The notes: generated by a model not told the origin, from the sequence alone. A DNA stretch of 64,000 nt from Zhengitettix transpicula (GCA_037074705.1 CM073591.1:98074532-98138531); one strand, 5' to 3'. Counted from the first letter of the stretch, positions 24,501 through 38,137 are shown. A program made the numbers and translations.

Positions 24501-27500
24501 ATAATGATTCCATTGCAATGTAAACAATGTAAAGACTACTGATGTAGAATTAAATCACAATTAACTTATATCAGATATACAAGGTTCAAGAGAATAAGGA
24601 AGAAAGGCATAAGGACATCAAGATGAAATTTTAAAAAATCTAAGAAATTGTGGTTGTAAATTATGCAGGCCTTAGAACAGAAATTTGAGAAACTGAGATG
24701 AGAAGGGACTTGGCACATTGAAAAGTGAAGTGGAAAGAACTGGAAATAACATACCAGTTGAATTGTTGAAAGAATTTGGATTAAAAAGAACAAAGATTAA
24801 AGAAGCTGACTCAACAAATAAGCCAAATGTATGAAAATGGAAAGTAGCCAAATAATGTTTTTCTTTGTATTACTATTACACCACTGACAACTTACTGAGG
24901 AACAGTAAGCTAAGTAATGTATTGATCACAGAACTATCAGCTTGATCGCACATATAGGGACATATTAGGCAAATAAAATTTTTTAGACTTATGGTTAATT
25001 TATCAATAGTTATAAAGTTTACCAGCTGGTATGGCTTGTGATTATGTAAAACAAGTTTAATACATTTTTCCCCTTTCTTATAAATCTCCTCCTTTTGTCA
25101 AATAATTGCTCCAATATTTAAATAAGATATATCTATTAATTAACTTAAAATATGACTCACTCTTTCACATAGTTCACTGAATGTGGTATCCATCACTTGT
25201 CCACATGTTTTCAAAAACGTCACATTTCTACCTAATATATTAATAATTCGAGGCCGTATTATATCATTTTCTTGAGAGCATAGGTATTTGAACAGTTTGT
25301 CTATGCTCCCATTAGCATCACCTTCAGATTTGCTGAAATACAAGAAATGTGTAGTACGTACACAAGAAACAACTATATACTAATATTAAGGACAGCTAAC
25401 AGTATTTGGAAGAGGATATTTATTATCAAACCCCATAGAGGTGAGTTATTATCAAACTAAGGCTTTCCTGGTGTATGTGATTAACAAGAAGTCCTCAGGA
25501 TTCCAACAGGGTGAAAACATTGTAATAACACATTTTGATGTTGGTTACTTCCATCATATTCAAGTGAAGTGCCAATTCTGTGTTGTTTATTTTTGTTCAG
25601 TGTTTTTCAAAGGTAGTGTTTACCAACATTGTTCCTATTAGCTCAAGCTCCCATGTGGGCCAATAGAGTTTTGATTGCCTCAAGCTCCTGTGTGATGGGG
25701 GAGAGCAAACACGGCTTTCTAATAGTTCCGATATATTTATTTCCACCAGTCATCTAACACATATTGACACTTTAATGGTGTAAGGAGAGTAACGGTTTGT
25801 GCCAGCCAAAAACACTAATATGTGCCATTTTTTGACCATTTTTCCCTTCTCACCCCAAGCTAACTACTATTCTGAGATTATGGAATGTTTTCACACTATT
25901 TTTAATTAGAGTTATTTGATAAAAAGGAACCTATTAGGCAAAAAAACAGAACTGTGGTCTAATAGTGCCACTCAAAATGTGATAATTTTAAGTTACTGAT
26001 TTATGAAAGCAATAATTACATTTTCAATTTTTGTGTTTGTTGAAATAACTGTTAAGTCATTTTAATGGCCATGTAAATTGTACATTAGAATTATAAATTC
26101 AAGTGCGATTCAAACCAAATTACCGACTGAACATGTATGATAGAGCAGAATGTGGAACATATCATTAAAATTAGGAAAAATGATAATGTCATTAAAGCGC
26201 AAAACTTCATATTTATGTACAGTTGCAAAAATTTTTAAGATGTATTTAACCCAAACTTAAAATTTACTCAGATAATATTTAAAATTGTTTCATAAAAAAT
26301 TACTTACACAAAGAAACTCTTATTTTTTCCAGGAATTGACTGCATCCTATAATCTATTCCTGAATCCAAGTTTGCAACAGCACAATGGTCTTTCAATATT
26401 TGAATAAACGGCACAAAATTTGAACGTTGAAGTCCATTTTTATACAAATCATCAGGTGCTCTGTTACTTGTTGCTACCACTACAACTCCATTTTTGAATA
26501 ATTCTGTAAACAATCGTTTCAGAATCATAGCATCACCTATGTCTGTAACCTAAATAAAAATTTTCAATAAAATAACCACATTAGTTGCACATAAACACAA
26601 AAGAAAAGGATGCAAACAGAAGGAAGGACATATAACTATCAAATCAAATATAGTCACTTCATCCATCCAAAATAATTACAATATTCTAAGTATTATACCA
26701 TTTCACAGTATTCAGATGTAAAAAATTTGTGACAGACTGATCCTATGTACAAAAATTGCAATAATAAGATGGGACTGTTGTTTGAGGAAAAAATCAACTT
26801 CATAAGTAAGACTGAATCATTGTGAACATGGCCCATTTAACAGATATTGATTACCTGAAACTCATCAAAACACAACAACCACGCATTGTGACTAAGTTCG
26901 AGAGCTACCGGTGCAATAGGATCAAATGGTTTTGACTTTGTTTGGTCGAAGTCTTCAATGGCATTCCTCTTCTTGGCCTCATGAATTTTTTCATGAACAT
27001 CCAACATGAAGGCATTAAAATGAACACGTCGTTTTCTTTCTACCTTAAACATGCAGAAGTCATTAGTTATGAAGATACACATCGAGATCAATGCAATACT
27101 TTCTTATTGGCACATTTTACCTTACAGCAATCGTGAAACAAATCCATCAACATAGTTTTTCCTCCTCCAACGGCACCAAACATATATAAGCCCTTAGGAA
27201 CTTTTTGGTTACTTGAGAAATATTTTGAAAATATACCAGACTTACTAGGTTCGTAAGTTTGAATATCATTATAAACAACTTGTAATTTTTCCGCAACCCG
27301 CAACTGATGTTCATCTTTCATTAATTCCCCCTTTTTTACCCTGTCAGTCAACACATCAATAGGACCACCACTAATATTGGCTTTGCTACTAAATGTTCTA
27401 TTTTGACGTATTGAATTATAGTTAATTCCGCGAAATTTGTTGCATTTTTTTATACACCTATCACCATTTACAAAATACACAATATACTTTGTTGCTGCCA

Positions 27501-27540
27501 TGGATTTTTCATACAAATTTACAAGATTCAATAAGATCAT
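21549..27540 (-). CDS. AFG1L: AFG1-like mitochondrial AAA ATPase (LACE1 family)
   Basis: AFG1L is a mitochondrial AAA+ family ATPase involved in turnover of nuclear-encoded respiratory complex subunits. Seven exons in transcript order: 27540-27121, 27043-26855, 26549-26308, 25332-25161, 24048-23908, 23557-23438, 21671-21549 (TAA at 21549-21551). All borders are GT-AG and the phases join to 468 aa (human about 481). Walker A is GAVGGGKT at about residues 122-129; Walker B is LLCFDEFQ at 196-203, completed across an exon junction to [10 protein letters not shown]. Other family blocks: [95 protein letters not shown], and the end [20 protein letters not shown]. The N-terminus is basic with few acidic residues, consistent with a mitochondrial presequence. 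The start Met could be 27540 or one 13 codons in. Intact. Confidence 0.96.
21672..23437. other. AFG1L last intron, with LINE debris
   Basis: A 1.77-kb intron on the minus strand. It contains a decayed LINE fragment (22560-22796) and a short plus-strand basic frame at 22416-22532 (38 codons, rich in Lys, Ser and Thr) that I cannot assign. Confidence 0.6.
22560..22796 (+). mobile_element. Non-LTR retrotransposon C-terminal fragment
   Basis: The frame carries [18 protein letters not shown], then a zinc-knuckle-like stretch TCEEYSQ...[15 protein letters not shown]. This is the gag-like C-terminal end of RNase-H-bearing LINE polyproteins (C...H...C then YDDIR). The same phrase, RIRTLHSSFTHSFLISRSLQP, is found at 62770-62835, so both are from one family. 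It lies antisense inside an AFG1L intron. Confidence 0.7.
24049..25160 (-). other. AFG1L intron 4
   Basis: A 1.1-kb AT-rich intron with GT-AG ends. I see no other gene, RNA or element in it. Confidence 0.7.
25333..26307 (-). other. AFG1L intron 3
   Basis: A 975-bp intron. A segment near 25630-25700 has two similar phrases (AGCTCAAGCTCCCATGTG and GCCTCAAGCTCCTGTGTG), a small local duplication. Nothing else recognisable. Confidence 0.6.
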
Positions 27541-30500
27541 TCCACAAAATGAACGTAAATAATTTGCAGAAAGTATAATCCCATTATAAGTTTTTCAGAT
27601 CTAAATAGAGATGCTGTTTTGCACTACAAGTTCATGTCCCACCCTCCCTTCGACACAATTAACCTAATAGCCTACATACAACGTCCTTGAATCGTCTGCT
27701 ACAAACATCGAGCCATGTAATGTCGACTTCAGTCGACAATAAGTTTGGAACATAACTCGAAAACATTTAAATACTATATTTACAAATAACTGTATACAAT
27801 AAAATGTAATATTTAGTATGGATAGTGGCACTAGTAAACCAGTAACAATTCATAATTTAATTTATCACCAAACAATTCTAAATATTTATTTCAGACCGTC
27901 CTCTAAGAAAACAGAAACCCAGATTTGCTCTTTCTGTTGTTTATGAATATGTAAAATAATTTGTCACGTTTCATAGTCAAAGTCAAAATCAACAATTTTC
28001 AATTCGTTTAATATATATAATCGCACTAATATTCACATGGCAAGCGAAATTCTTCAATCACTTATGTGAGGAGGAAAGAAGAATTATATGTTCGTTTCAT
28101 ATGTAATAATTTCAGAAGCCACGAAAAGTGGTGCCTTTGCACTGAGAGAAATCATTTTTCAGATAATTAAATATCTTTTCTTGAAATCGATGTATTCTAT
28201 CACCCCAAAGTACTTTCACCGTTTTTCCCTCATAAGTTTAGTTCCAAGACAAAGTAATATGCAATAATAATTATTACTACTCATTTGTTTGCAGGAATTC
28301 TGAATTTGACAATATTATTAAAAGTATAGCAACGGAAAATGCTCATTATTGAGCTTGAAATCAGTATAAATATAATATTTCTAAAATAGAAATTCCTGAG
28401 TTGCAAGAGAGCATATAAAGTCATGAAACAATTGCATATATTTACATTTTGGTACGAAAATATTATTCTATATCTACTATTTCAGATTAATCACACTGTA
28501 AATTAATTTGGATTTATATATATACACACAAATAACCATTTTTAATTTATATCACGTAAGTAACATATTAGGCAAATATTACTCTGAAGTACTTGAAAAA
28601 TCTAAATTTAAAAAAATAAATTGGTGATATACATTATTCAAATTAATTTAGACTTATCTGATAATTATGATCAAATTTATCCGTTACATATGATGATATT
28701 TAAATAAGGAAATTACGAACAGACAGGTGTTTATACACAGAATACGTTGATAACATATAGTAAAATGTCAACAGATAAAATATATCTGTTAGAGACTATA
28801 ACAAGGAAATAATAGCAGTTTTTTTAAGTCAGCAAGAAAGTAACACGAATATGTTTACCATCATGACTCATTTTCAACCATACAAAGCAATTCTCAACAA
28901 AGTGATTTTGTAATGAAACTGGGATTAAAAATCAGAGAACAATCTATGCACCACCTGTGAGTAATGGATGTCTTAGTACACTCATTTACAAGTGCCAAAG
29001 CAAGTTGAAACCATAAAAAAATTGAATATTATCCATAAGTTGTCCGGGTTAAGAAATGAACAGTGTTTCAAGGAACTGTAGAGCAAAACTATCAATTGGT
29101 CAATAGCACAGTATAAATATTCCAGATTAGTTAAAACATTAGCTTATTATTAGAGAGCTCAATACACAAATCAGCAAGAAGCTATTTTGAAAAAAAGGGA
29201 ACTGTATTCAAATAAAAACACATATGGATTAGATTGTTGAACCATACAATGCAGCTACACACGAAATGCAATTGGTTTTGTGAAGTTTGGATGGAGAAGA
29301 GTTTGAGACAATCGAGAGAGTATAATAAAGACCACAATGAACAAACAGGCGTGCTATTCAATTTGTGGAATTCAGAACAAATACTGATGGAGAAAAGTGT
29401 TACTACTGCCTAAAAACTGCTAAATCTTAATAGTTAAAAATGCTTTTGAAAGTGACCCCTGGGTTAAAGGATACTGCCCCGATTTCACCTAAATGAGATG
29501 AAGCAAAAACATTAAAGAAACCAGTATCACGCAAGATTGGGGTTTGATGTGGGAAAGCAGCTGGTATAGACTATTCCAATGAGAACAGCAAAATAACACT
29601 TACAATTCATCCAATATATATGACCCAGAACATACATCCCTCAAACCTGATGATCATGTCTCAGCTTATGGGAACCTTTATTTGAAATTTTACTGTAAAA
29701 CAAGGACAGGAAAGTCATCCCCGGAAAAATGCTTTGTAATACCTGCCTGTATTTGACACACAATCCCATATTTCAGTATATACATTCATCATATTTATAA
29801 TTTCTCAGTTACCACAAGGTGCAAAGATGGTGGTTTTATCTTCAAAGCAAATACTTCATTTTAACATTGTTATGAACAAAATTTACCAAAGTAATAAAAA
29901 TAACAGCCTTTTGGTGAGACAAAAAATTAATTAGTAATTAATAAACATAATTTTTGTCTCATATTGGAACCTCTTCAGGTGTATAGATGTTATATTATTA
30001 CAAAATGATAATTTTTAAGTCTGTTTCTCAAAGTGTTTAGAAATTGAAAGCAACACATGAAGAGAAACGTATTTTATATTTGTTTCAAAACTGAATAATA
30101 GGCTATTTTTCTATTATTAAAATCTCAGATGGCAACACCAGCCCTCAAAATTTCATGTACAGCAGTAATTATTTGCCTAATTTCTGTCCATACATGTATA
30201 TAATAAGGAAAATAAGTCATAACATGCAGAGTGGAGTCGGCATTGATTACCTGAGAATGAAGATTGGCCAAGTTAGAAATTTTTATTACATCAAACAGAA
30301 ATTTGTTACTCTTACAATCAATTAAATTGCAATTGTACACCTGACGAGGTCCCAATTGGGGATGATATATTGTTAAATTTGATATTTTTCCAACTATTTT
30401 CAGTTTTTATTTTAATAGACTGTGTATTATAATTGTTAAAATGTATGCCTTCACCTGTAAAAATTTGAATTGCAAACAGTATGTGACACAGTGACATCTT

Positions 30501-31990
30501 CATTGTCTGATAAGCCATGATAATCTATTTTTGAAAACAGGATTCTTTCAAAATTGACAAAAATCCAAGTTAATTTCTCCACTAGGATAAGACTTTCAAT
30601 ATAAACTTTAGTATCATTGACCTACCATTGCATATCCTTAAACCAAGCAAACCCAACATTTGATTCAAGCGTCATTCATCACAATATAAAACTGCTTTCT
30701 ATTTTAAACACATTAATCAACAGCAATATATTTTGCCGAGATTCGAACTTGTGACTTTGTAAAATTATTTTCAGTATTACACATTCTATAACTTTGCAAT
30801 AATTTTATCACTATAGAGAAAATAATTCCCTTGCGACAGAAAAAATGCTGTATATTTCATAACCTTCAATTCTCTGAAACATTTATTACCTGTAAATCTT
30901 TATATATAAAATTACTACATGATCACAGATTTACAATATACAATAGTGTTGTAACATGGACCACATTATAAACTGTTTGATGTACTGAAAACTGACCCAA
31001 CCTAAAAGGAATCTAAGTGATTACAGTATACAATCGTCAGATATCCGACTGTGATCTCAATAAATCTACCACATCTTCAAAACTATATATCAGGTTTAAA
31101 AAGTTATATTCCAATTTTATGTCGTAACAAGAATATAAGAATGTTTTTGTATGAATATATTAGTTAATGTAATGAAATAATTGAATACATGTGTATGGTA
31201 CACTTTTATACACACCCATTCTTTTATTACAAATACAATTTAAGTGTATTGCTGCAAACAAATCAAACCATGACATTTAACAGGCCACTAAGAATACAAT
31301 ATGATGTTAACATTAAAACTCAATTATACAATAGTGAAATTAACTACAATGGAATTACAATTTGCCAATAATTTTTATATTAAACACAGTGCACTTTCTG
31401 ACGATATATTTTGATTTCACAGTTTATTAACATATATCAATATACAAAAGTAATATGCAATATCACAAATTCTTACTGAAATGAAAACTTAAAGATGAAA
31501 AGTGTTGTATTAAAATATATCCAAAAATATAATAAAAATTACAATATCAACAGTACATATTGAAAAGGAAATGTTAAACAATTTTTAGAGATTCAGTAAA
31601 CAATTTTGTGTAAAGCAATTCACAGCATGTTCCAAATAGAAAAATTGACAGCAAAAAATAAAAAAAAGCAATTTGGGAAGTAACATTTTTCAAAATGGTC
31701 ATGGTTACCTGCTTGATGTTAAATTTTTTTAAATATCACACTTGGTATTTTAAACCTATATTAGTTGATCAATTTTAGGTAACATAGTAAATGCACATTA
31801 TACAGAAATGTATGTCTATTTGTTTGATCACACAGGTTAAAAACTCCTGAGATAAACCTCTTTGACGAGGCAAAATGTTAATTATGAATATCCCTTTACA
31901 CAACAACAACAATTTCTTCCAGTTTCAGCTTTTATAAAACTAATAGATGTATACCACTCTTTCAACATGGTTGGGATAATTGGCGTGCTA
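27541..31990. other. Gene-free stretch between AFG1L and UBE2L3
   Basis: About 4.4 kb of AT-rich DNA. The first few hundred bases should contain the AFG1L promoter; the last several hundred the UBE2L3 3' UTR, on the minus strand. Short frames (for example around 30125-30518) show no recognisable domain and are broken. I see no RNA gene or element with defined ends. Confidence 0.5.
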
Positions 31991-32036
31991 TAAAAGCTGC
32001 ACAATCAATCACTAACACTCTGGAAATACAGAATGA

Positions 32037-34538
32037 TTAATCAGAAGGCCGCTTTTCACTATGCTTTTTTGTGAACTCTTCAGCATTTTTCACAAATTTT
32101 TTCCTATCCTTAAGATATTCTTCTGCCAAATCTGCCCTCAAAGGATGCTCTGGCTCAGGATCATTAACCAAAGCAACTAGGGCTTGAATTACTGAAAAAG
32201 AAAGGTTGTCAAAAGTGATTTTAACATTAATAGGAATTGAAACAATGACATTGCTCATAATGAATTTCACATGTTGAGATATAACAGCTATATTATTATC
32301 CCATAAAAATATACTCAAATTTCATTAAAACAACATGTAGAACATATGAAGTAATTCCTAATTGGCTTAATAAAATTATAAAAAAATTCAGGCCCACTAA
32401 AAGCAGATAACTTGTGTTGAAGAATGTGTGCATCAGTAACTACAGAGAAAAATTTAAAAACTCCTTCACTCAAATAGTGTTATTTCCCCTCAAGAAAATA
32501 CACAAGAAAGGCATCTAGTTATTTGAAATATGCAAATAGTTTCCATAAATAAGAGATAATCAATTTACTATACATATTCTGGAAAAGTTACAACAGAATA
32601 AAAGTAAATTTATTGCATTTTTCTATGATGTAGCTTAATCAACTAAATCTGTTTAACAGATAATTATCGTCAGTCACAAGTAATACTTTTATTAATATTT
32701 ATTTGCAAAGGTTTACATACAGGACACATACACAGAGCATGATAGGTAGATATAGTTGAAACAATCCATGAAATCAGCAATTGCTGATTAAATATTTTTT
32801 AATGTGAAAAAATATTGGGACAATGTGCTCATTGATGTTGAAGATATCTGATGGCTAAAGACAAAGACTTCAAGGGACCACCATACATTTGGTACTTCAT
32901 ATGAAGAAAATGGCAGCCAATGAAAGATTTTAACATTGTGATTAATTTAGTTGGATGGAATTGAGATAAATTCGTACAACAAATACAGTGAGGAAAGTAT
33001 TTATTCTTTAAAAATAATTAGCGAAGTAAATTAGGTTACGAAATTAATTAGGTATAGGTCAGATGAAACTTATTTTCAAAAAGGTCATTAACATACATAC
33101 AAACCTACCAAAATTAACCTACATTGCTAAATTTTATAAGAACGAAATTTGGAGGATGTAATTCATAAAATTAACAGTTATATTTCTGTAAACTGAGTTT
33201 GTGGCCAAATAAATTGTCAGAATAAGCCAGAGGTGTGAATATTTTTACATTACCCTCTTTCCAAATACTCTTAGCCACATGATTTCTTATTATATCATAG
33301 CAATGAATTGCATTTTACTTGCAGACCCAGCTAAATAAAGTTAAAAAAAATAGTTTATAACCATACACACGCATAATTTCAAGAATTTGAAATTTAGACA
33401 AGTTTTGATATGACAATTTAAAGCATATGTTACCTTGATCTGTTTTTGTAGCTGGTTTCCAATTTTCTGCACTAATAATTGGTAAACAAACTTGACCTTT
33501 CTCATCAATATTTGGATGATAGATTTTGGTCTTAAAGTTTATTTTTGGTGGTTTGAAAGGATATTCTGCTGGAAAGTTTATCTCTATTTTGAAGGCACCT
33601 TTATTATATGGAGGATTATCCTGAAACAAAATTGAACTAGTAACTACTATTACATAAATTAAACACATGTTTCTTGGAGGATGGCTATCGTTACCAATAT
33701 GTACCGCATATGAACACAGTGGATTTCCTTCCCCCCCCCCCTTTACTTTGTAGCTAAGAATGACCATTAAAGTTGAGAGACGGAAAAAAAATCCAAGCAC
33801 ACAGATAATTACATGAGGTACCCTAACTAATCTTGATAATGTACCCAGAAATTCAATATACATGGTGTTTCCATCATCAATATCAAAATCAAGACAATAA
33901 AAAAGAGATGTAAATAAAGAGTAATAAATTTAAGAGATCTGAAATCAGATTATCCAGACCTTGATAAAGTTTCAACAAACTGAATAAATGCACATTGTAA
34001 ATATTGAGTATTAATTTAGAACAATTATTAATCTGCAAGAAACAATTGACTTGATGTCAGCTGGTTTATATGACTGTTTGTAAATGATTAATTCCCGGAT
34101 TTTGGTTCAAGGACACAAGATTAATAACTTCTAAGCAATATAATTAATTGCTCTCTGAAAATCTTTACTGGCAGAATAGAGTAGATGTTAGCAATACGAA
34201 CTGTTTTTTAATACGAAATTAAATATCTAAAAAAATAACTCACCGGAACGATCAAACCTTGCCAAGTAAGTATATTCGCATCATCTACTTGAATTTCCCT
34301 AAAAGACTTCATTCCAGAGGACCTGATATCTCCTAATTCCTGAAAATAAAAGTATTGTTATATTCTCAACAAGTGAATTTAACGATTAAAAAAATCTAGT
34401 GATTAAGTCAATGATGCTGATTTGTACGTGAATTTAACAATATTTCATTCCGCATAAGATTTTCAGTATTTTTATGATATATACATAACAGGTTAGTAGT
34501 AAAGTACTTACTTTTTGCAGCCGTCTAGTCGCTGCCAT
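32037..34538 (-). CDS. UBE2L3: Ubiquitin-conjugating enzyme E2 L3 (UbcH7)
   Basis: This E2 accepts ubiquitin from E1 as a thioester and passes it to HECT and RBR ligases (parkin, HOIP, ARIH type) in the cytosol and nucleus. Four exons in transcript order: 34538-34512, 34339-34244, 33620-33434, 32191-32037 (TAA at 32037-32039). All are GT-AG and phases join to 154 aa, the same length as human UBE2L3. Visible blocks: [66 protein letters not shown] with the catalytic cysteine at residue 86, [15 protein letters not shown], and [19 protein letters not shown]. The protein ends EKRPSD. The ATG at 34538 is followed after nine codons by a GTAAGT donor, as in other animals. Intact and very confidently identified. 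Confidence 0.98.
32192..33433 (-). other. UBE2L3 intron 3
   Basis: A 1.24-kb AT-rich intron with normal splice ends. No other feature seen. Confidence 0.7.
33621..34243 (-). other. UBE2L3 intron 2
   Basis: A 623-bp intron with GT-AG ends. It contains an 11-C homopolymer at 33731-33741 and nothing else recognisable. Confidence 0.7.
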
Positions 34539-36124
34539 TTTTCCGTACTAGGCAAATTGCCGATATCCGGAAGTGAATGCGATAAGACTAGTTCCTGTAA
34601 AAGCCAGATCAAATTTCACACTATAAACAAGAATTTCATCCTCGCTGTTCGCTTTCTTTATACAACATAAAACTAATGAGAACAATCGGAGAAACAACAA
34701 TATAGGTATACATACAAGGAGCTGTTCAGACAATTCTATTTCATCCTCCAAGCTTGCTTTCTCATTTATGTCAAAGAAGTAAATCAAGAAAATACACTTT
34801 TCAAAGATATTCGTTAAGGAGAACATAAGTTATTGGTATCTCAATAGAATTTTTCTTATCTCTACATTTTCAGGAGAGTAAAAACCTTCGTTCAGCTTAC
34901 ATATATTACTCTTCGCTGCTCTTTTTTTTAAATCAATTTAACACTCTTATTAACACATTTCCAATGCTTTGTCGTGATTAGTAGACTGTACTGATCTAAT
35001 AGTGTTGGAGTGAACCGTTGGCTGTTGTGGACGTCAAAGGGTAAGTGACAATTTCTTTCAGAAGAGCCATGCATTTAACAATTCTACATATAGGTGTAGT
35101 GATGATGCGGGAGTTAAAACGTTCTCATAATTTTCTTAATCGAAACTGCATTTATGTAACTATTTATTAATTGATCTGTTACTTGGTGGAAATTACAAAT
35201 AAATACTTTCGTTTCACTCGAATCTATATCGTTATTATCAAATATGTTAGATGATAAAATTATCCAAGTTTATTTGAAATCATTAGTAGTAGTATATTTT
35301 GTGGTGATCTAATTATAATTGGTTATTTATTTGCCACTACTACATGGACGTTAGTCCAGTTATGTAGGCACAATGCAGTTGTTAACACAATATAATGTGT
35401 TATTATTACTTAATAACACAATGTTTGATACAATGAAAGAATCTATTGAAATTGAAATATAATACGCTTGTATGAAAATATACTAATTAGATTTTTAAAT
35501 ACGAAATCCAGACAAAAATTTGTACCAAGACTATTTTTCAAGAAGAAGCTTACTGGATAAGGTCATAGTTTTTTACTATCTCATGGAATAAATTATAACA
35601 GTATTCAAATTTATATTTCACACCAAGCAACAACTTTTTTGCCTTTGTAACCAAAAAAGTAAACCCTATCAATTTCATTAATTTTTTTTTCCTTTGAAGA
35701 ATGGTTCAATAACATTTACAATTAATGCTTCTGTCTTTTAGTCCTCTCTCATAAAAAAAATAGGGATCATACAGTTTATTTAGAAGTTTTGATGTAAAAT
35801 CGTTAGATTTAAAACATTATGGTAGACAAATGTCAGTTCGTTCACAATCACTATTTTGTCTTCCCTTTTTAACTTGTAACTTTTAAGAAGCGAATCCATC
35901 TTTTTTTATTGCATATCCCTTTTGGAATTAATGTTCTCCTCAAAGTCTGCTTTCCTTTATGCTGGCCGGAAAACTCATATCGGCAAACTGAACATCTATC
36001 TTTTTTCTCTGATCCTCCAACCAACGAAATATAGGAGTACTGTTCTATAAAACGTGGATTGAAAGTACAATTTCGTTTCGGAATAATTAAATTGTAAAGG
36101 ACGATGTCTTATGATAAATTGATG
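34539..36124. other. UBE2L3 upstream region
   Basis: UBE2L3 promoter on the minus strand. On the plus strand AAAGG followed by GTAAGT at 35036-35046 is a strong splice-donor match and could end a 5' UTR exon of a gene reading right, perhaps the LRR gene whose acceptor is at 39994. This link is untested. The rest is AT-rich without features. Confidence 0.35.
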
Positions 36125-36291
36125 CAGAGCCGATTTCAGCCACCCGGAGCGTAACCCAAATTCGTTGCCCCTTTATTTTGGTAATTAAATCCAAATGGTC
36201 CAAATTTTACAGAAATTCTGAAGTTTTGCGCCCCAGAAAAGTGCCGGCCGGGGCGGGTCGCCCCAAATTCTCTTGCCACGCTACGCCACTG
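36125..36291. mobile_element. Small hAT-like MITE (167 bp)
   Basis: The right end on the opposite strand reads CAGTGGCGTAGCGTGGCA, a common hAT-type terminus. The left end reads CAGAGCCGATTT. Flanks are AATTGATG (36117-36124) and AACTGATG (36292-36299), an 8-bp duplication with one mismatch. The right part is GC-rich (GCCGGCCGGGGCGGG). The weaker left terminus keeps confidence moderate. Confidence 0.5.
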
Positions 36292-36299
36292 AACTGATG

Positions 36300-37420
36300 A
36301 CAACAAAATATAAAATAAAACTAATTCATAAACACAAGCTGACTGTGCAACAACACAAACATACGCTACATAACCAACAAGCACTTGCCACTTCATTTAA
36401 GTTCTATCGATACTTTATATCGATTCATTCGACTACCACTTCCGTAGATAATGGAACTGATTTTCTATTTTGACTTCCCGGGATTTAGCCAAGAGTTTCT
36501 TCGTCTCCGGAGAAAGACGTATTTACTGTAGATGATTTCGCCTTGGAATTCTGCATGCAATATTGAAAGTTTCTTACGACTTTTCCTCGTTCTGTGAAAT
36601 TGTCCTTTTCGTGTCTGCGGACGAAGCGTATGCCTAGTTTTGATGTTTTTAGGAGTCGGTGACATGCTTCGATAATTGTTCATCAACATTAATGTCCAGC
36701 GCAATGTTACGGCAATTTCGAACATTCGTTTTGTAATAAGTTATCTATTTCAATTCTTTTATTTCAGATTAAGATACCTAAAACATTATTTCCTTCCATT
36801 TTAATGACTTCTACTATGTTTTGTTGATGTTTCCATGATGACACTATCTTAACTGTAAATTTAATCAATTGGATTATCTGATTATTGAAAGCTTTTCGCT
36901 GTTGATTGGTTCAGTCACATTGAGATAGTTCTCTGAGCTATAACCGAAAATTTACAGTGAAATGTAAGATAGGAAAGTTTTAGTGTTGCTAATAGCTGCG
37001 AAATAATTTATCTTTACTTCTAAATACTATTTATATAATATTCCAACTCTGGTATTTAATTTTTGAAAGTTTGATATCGACTAAAAAATACAGGGTGGGC
37101 GGTTTCTTAGATTTTATAAAATATCAAATTTTTAGTTCATGTTTATTTTACTTCTGTAAGTGTGGATGTCTTTCTTTTATGTGGTATTTATGGAAGGATA
37201 AATTATTTAAGCGATAGAAGGAAGAAAATGTATTAAACAAATAGGTATCATTTATTTAATGGTATTTATTGTGCATTCATCAACAATAGTAATGAAAGTG
37301 ATGGATATAAGTTATTCAGTACTATTTTCTGGTTTAAGTAATAAGGTTATTATTACATGTCCAAAAATTGAGATGTAGTGAATATATGAAGATACAAAGG
37401 TATAATTCCAATGAAGAATT
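36300..37420. other. Non-coding stretch
   Basis: AT-rich with no convincing gene. A short phrase near 37090 (ACAGGGTGGGCGGTTTCTTA) looks like a transposon edge but no partner end was found. Confidence 0.4.
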
Positions 37421-37429
37421 TGAACGTTT

Positions 37430-38137
37430 CCTGTTGGCTATCAATTATTCATTGTATATTTTAGAGTATGAAGTAATTAATCATTATCTTACAGCTCAGA
37501 AAAGAAGTAAGCTTTTTAAGATAAGGAAAGTGTAGATGAAAACTCTTGACCTATATTTTTCGGTAATGCAGGACTGTAACGATGGTTGTTCAGTTGTGTG
37601 TAGAATACTTCAAGCGGTAAATTCTTAACTTTCAAGAATAACTTTTCTTCTAAAAACTGAATAAATCGGTTGATATCGTATGAAGAAAATTTTACAAGGA
37701 AATCTCCAAGAATGTTGGGAGTTGGAATAAGCTCTTCTCAAAGTTCTGGAGCTCTTGTTGACGAATGTGATGATTGGTGACGTAGTATGAAACTGATGTT
37801 TCAAATCTTCTGATTTGGTGAAATGTAAATTATGATAATCCTCTGTTCGCTCTCTGTGTGACATTCTGCTGCACATAGTTCTCCAACAGTTGACACACCA
37901 ATGGAAATTTTGTTTTGCATTCAAGTCTACATTAGGTGCGACGATGTTAATTATATATGCAGTTCTGTTAAATAATACTATTATACGTACGCTTACATTG
38001 CGTCGTTTTAAAAGAACAGTGCAATCTAAGTTTGGAATATCAGTTCGTGTATCGTTTCCCGTCCAACCCTTTGAAAGTATTAGAATACTTGGTCTCTCAT
38101 TATAAGATTGAAAGTTGCGGAAATTCGATGTGGACAC
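37430..38137 (-). pseudogene. Unidentified broken coding-like locus
   Basis: The minus strand has a 170-codon open frame (38137-37625), long for this AT-rich DNA. Its first part looks protein-like (ILILSKGWTGNDTRTDIPN, later VRIIVLFNRTAYIINIVAP). Beyond about 37900 a second frame looks more protein-like (CQLLENYVQQNVTQRANRG, later RQQELQNFEKSLFQLP), and from about 37740 to 37560 a third (NILGDFLVKFSSYDINRF, later KNLPLEVFYTQLNNHRYSP). This pattern suggests one former gene with two or more frameshifts. I do not recognise the family. No introns or neighbours suggest a role. It could be a decayed gene, an integrated viral remnant or chance. Confidence 0.35.

Noticed and set aside
30125..30518. 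Overlapping minus-strand frames of 66-76 codons with a signal-like start
   Set aside because: Frames are broken by stops and show no family motif; likely chance in AT-rich DNA.
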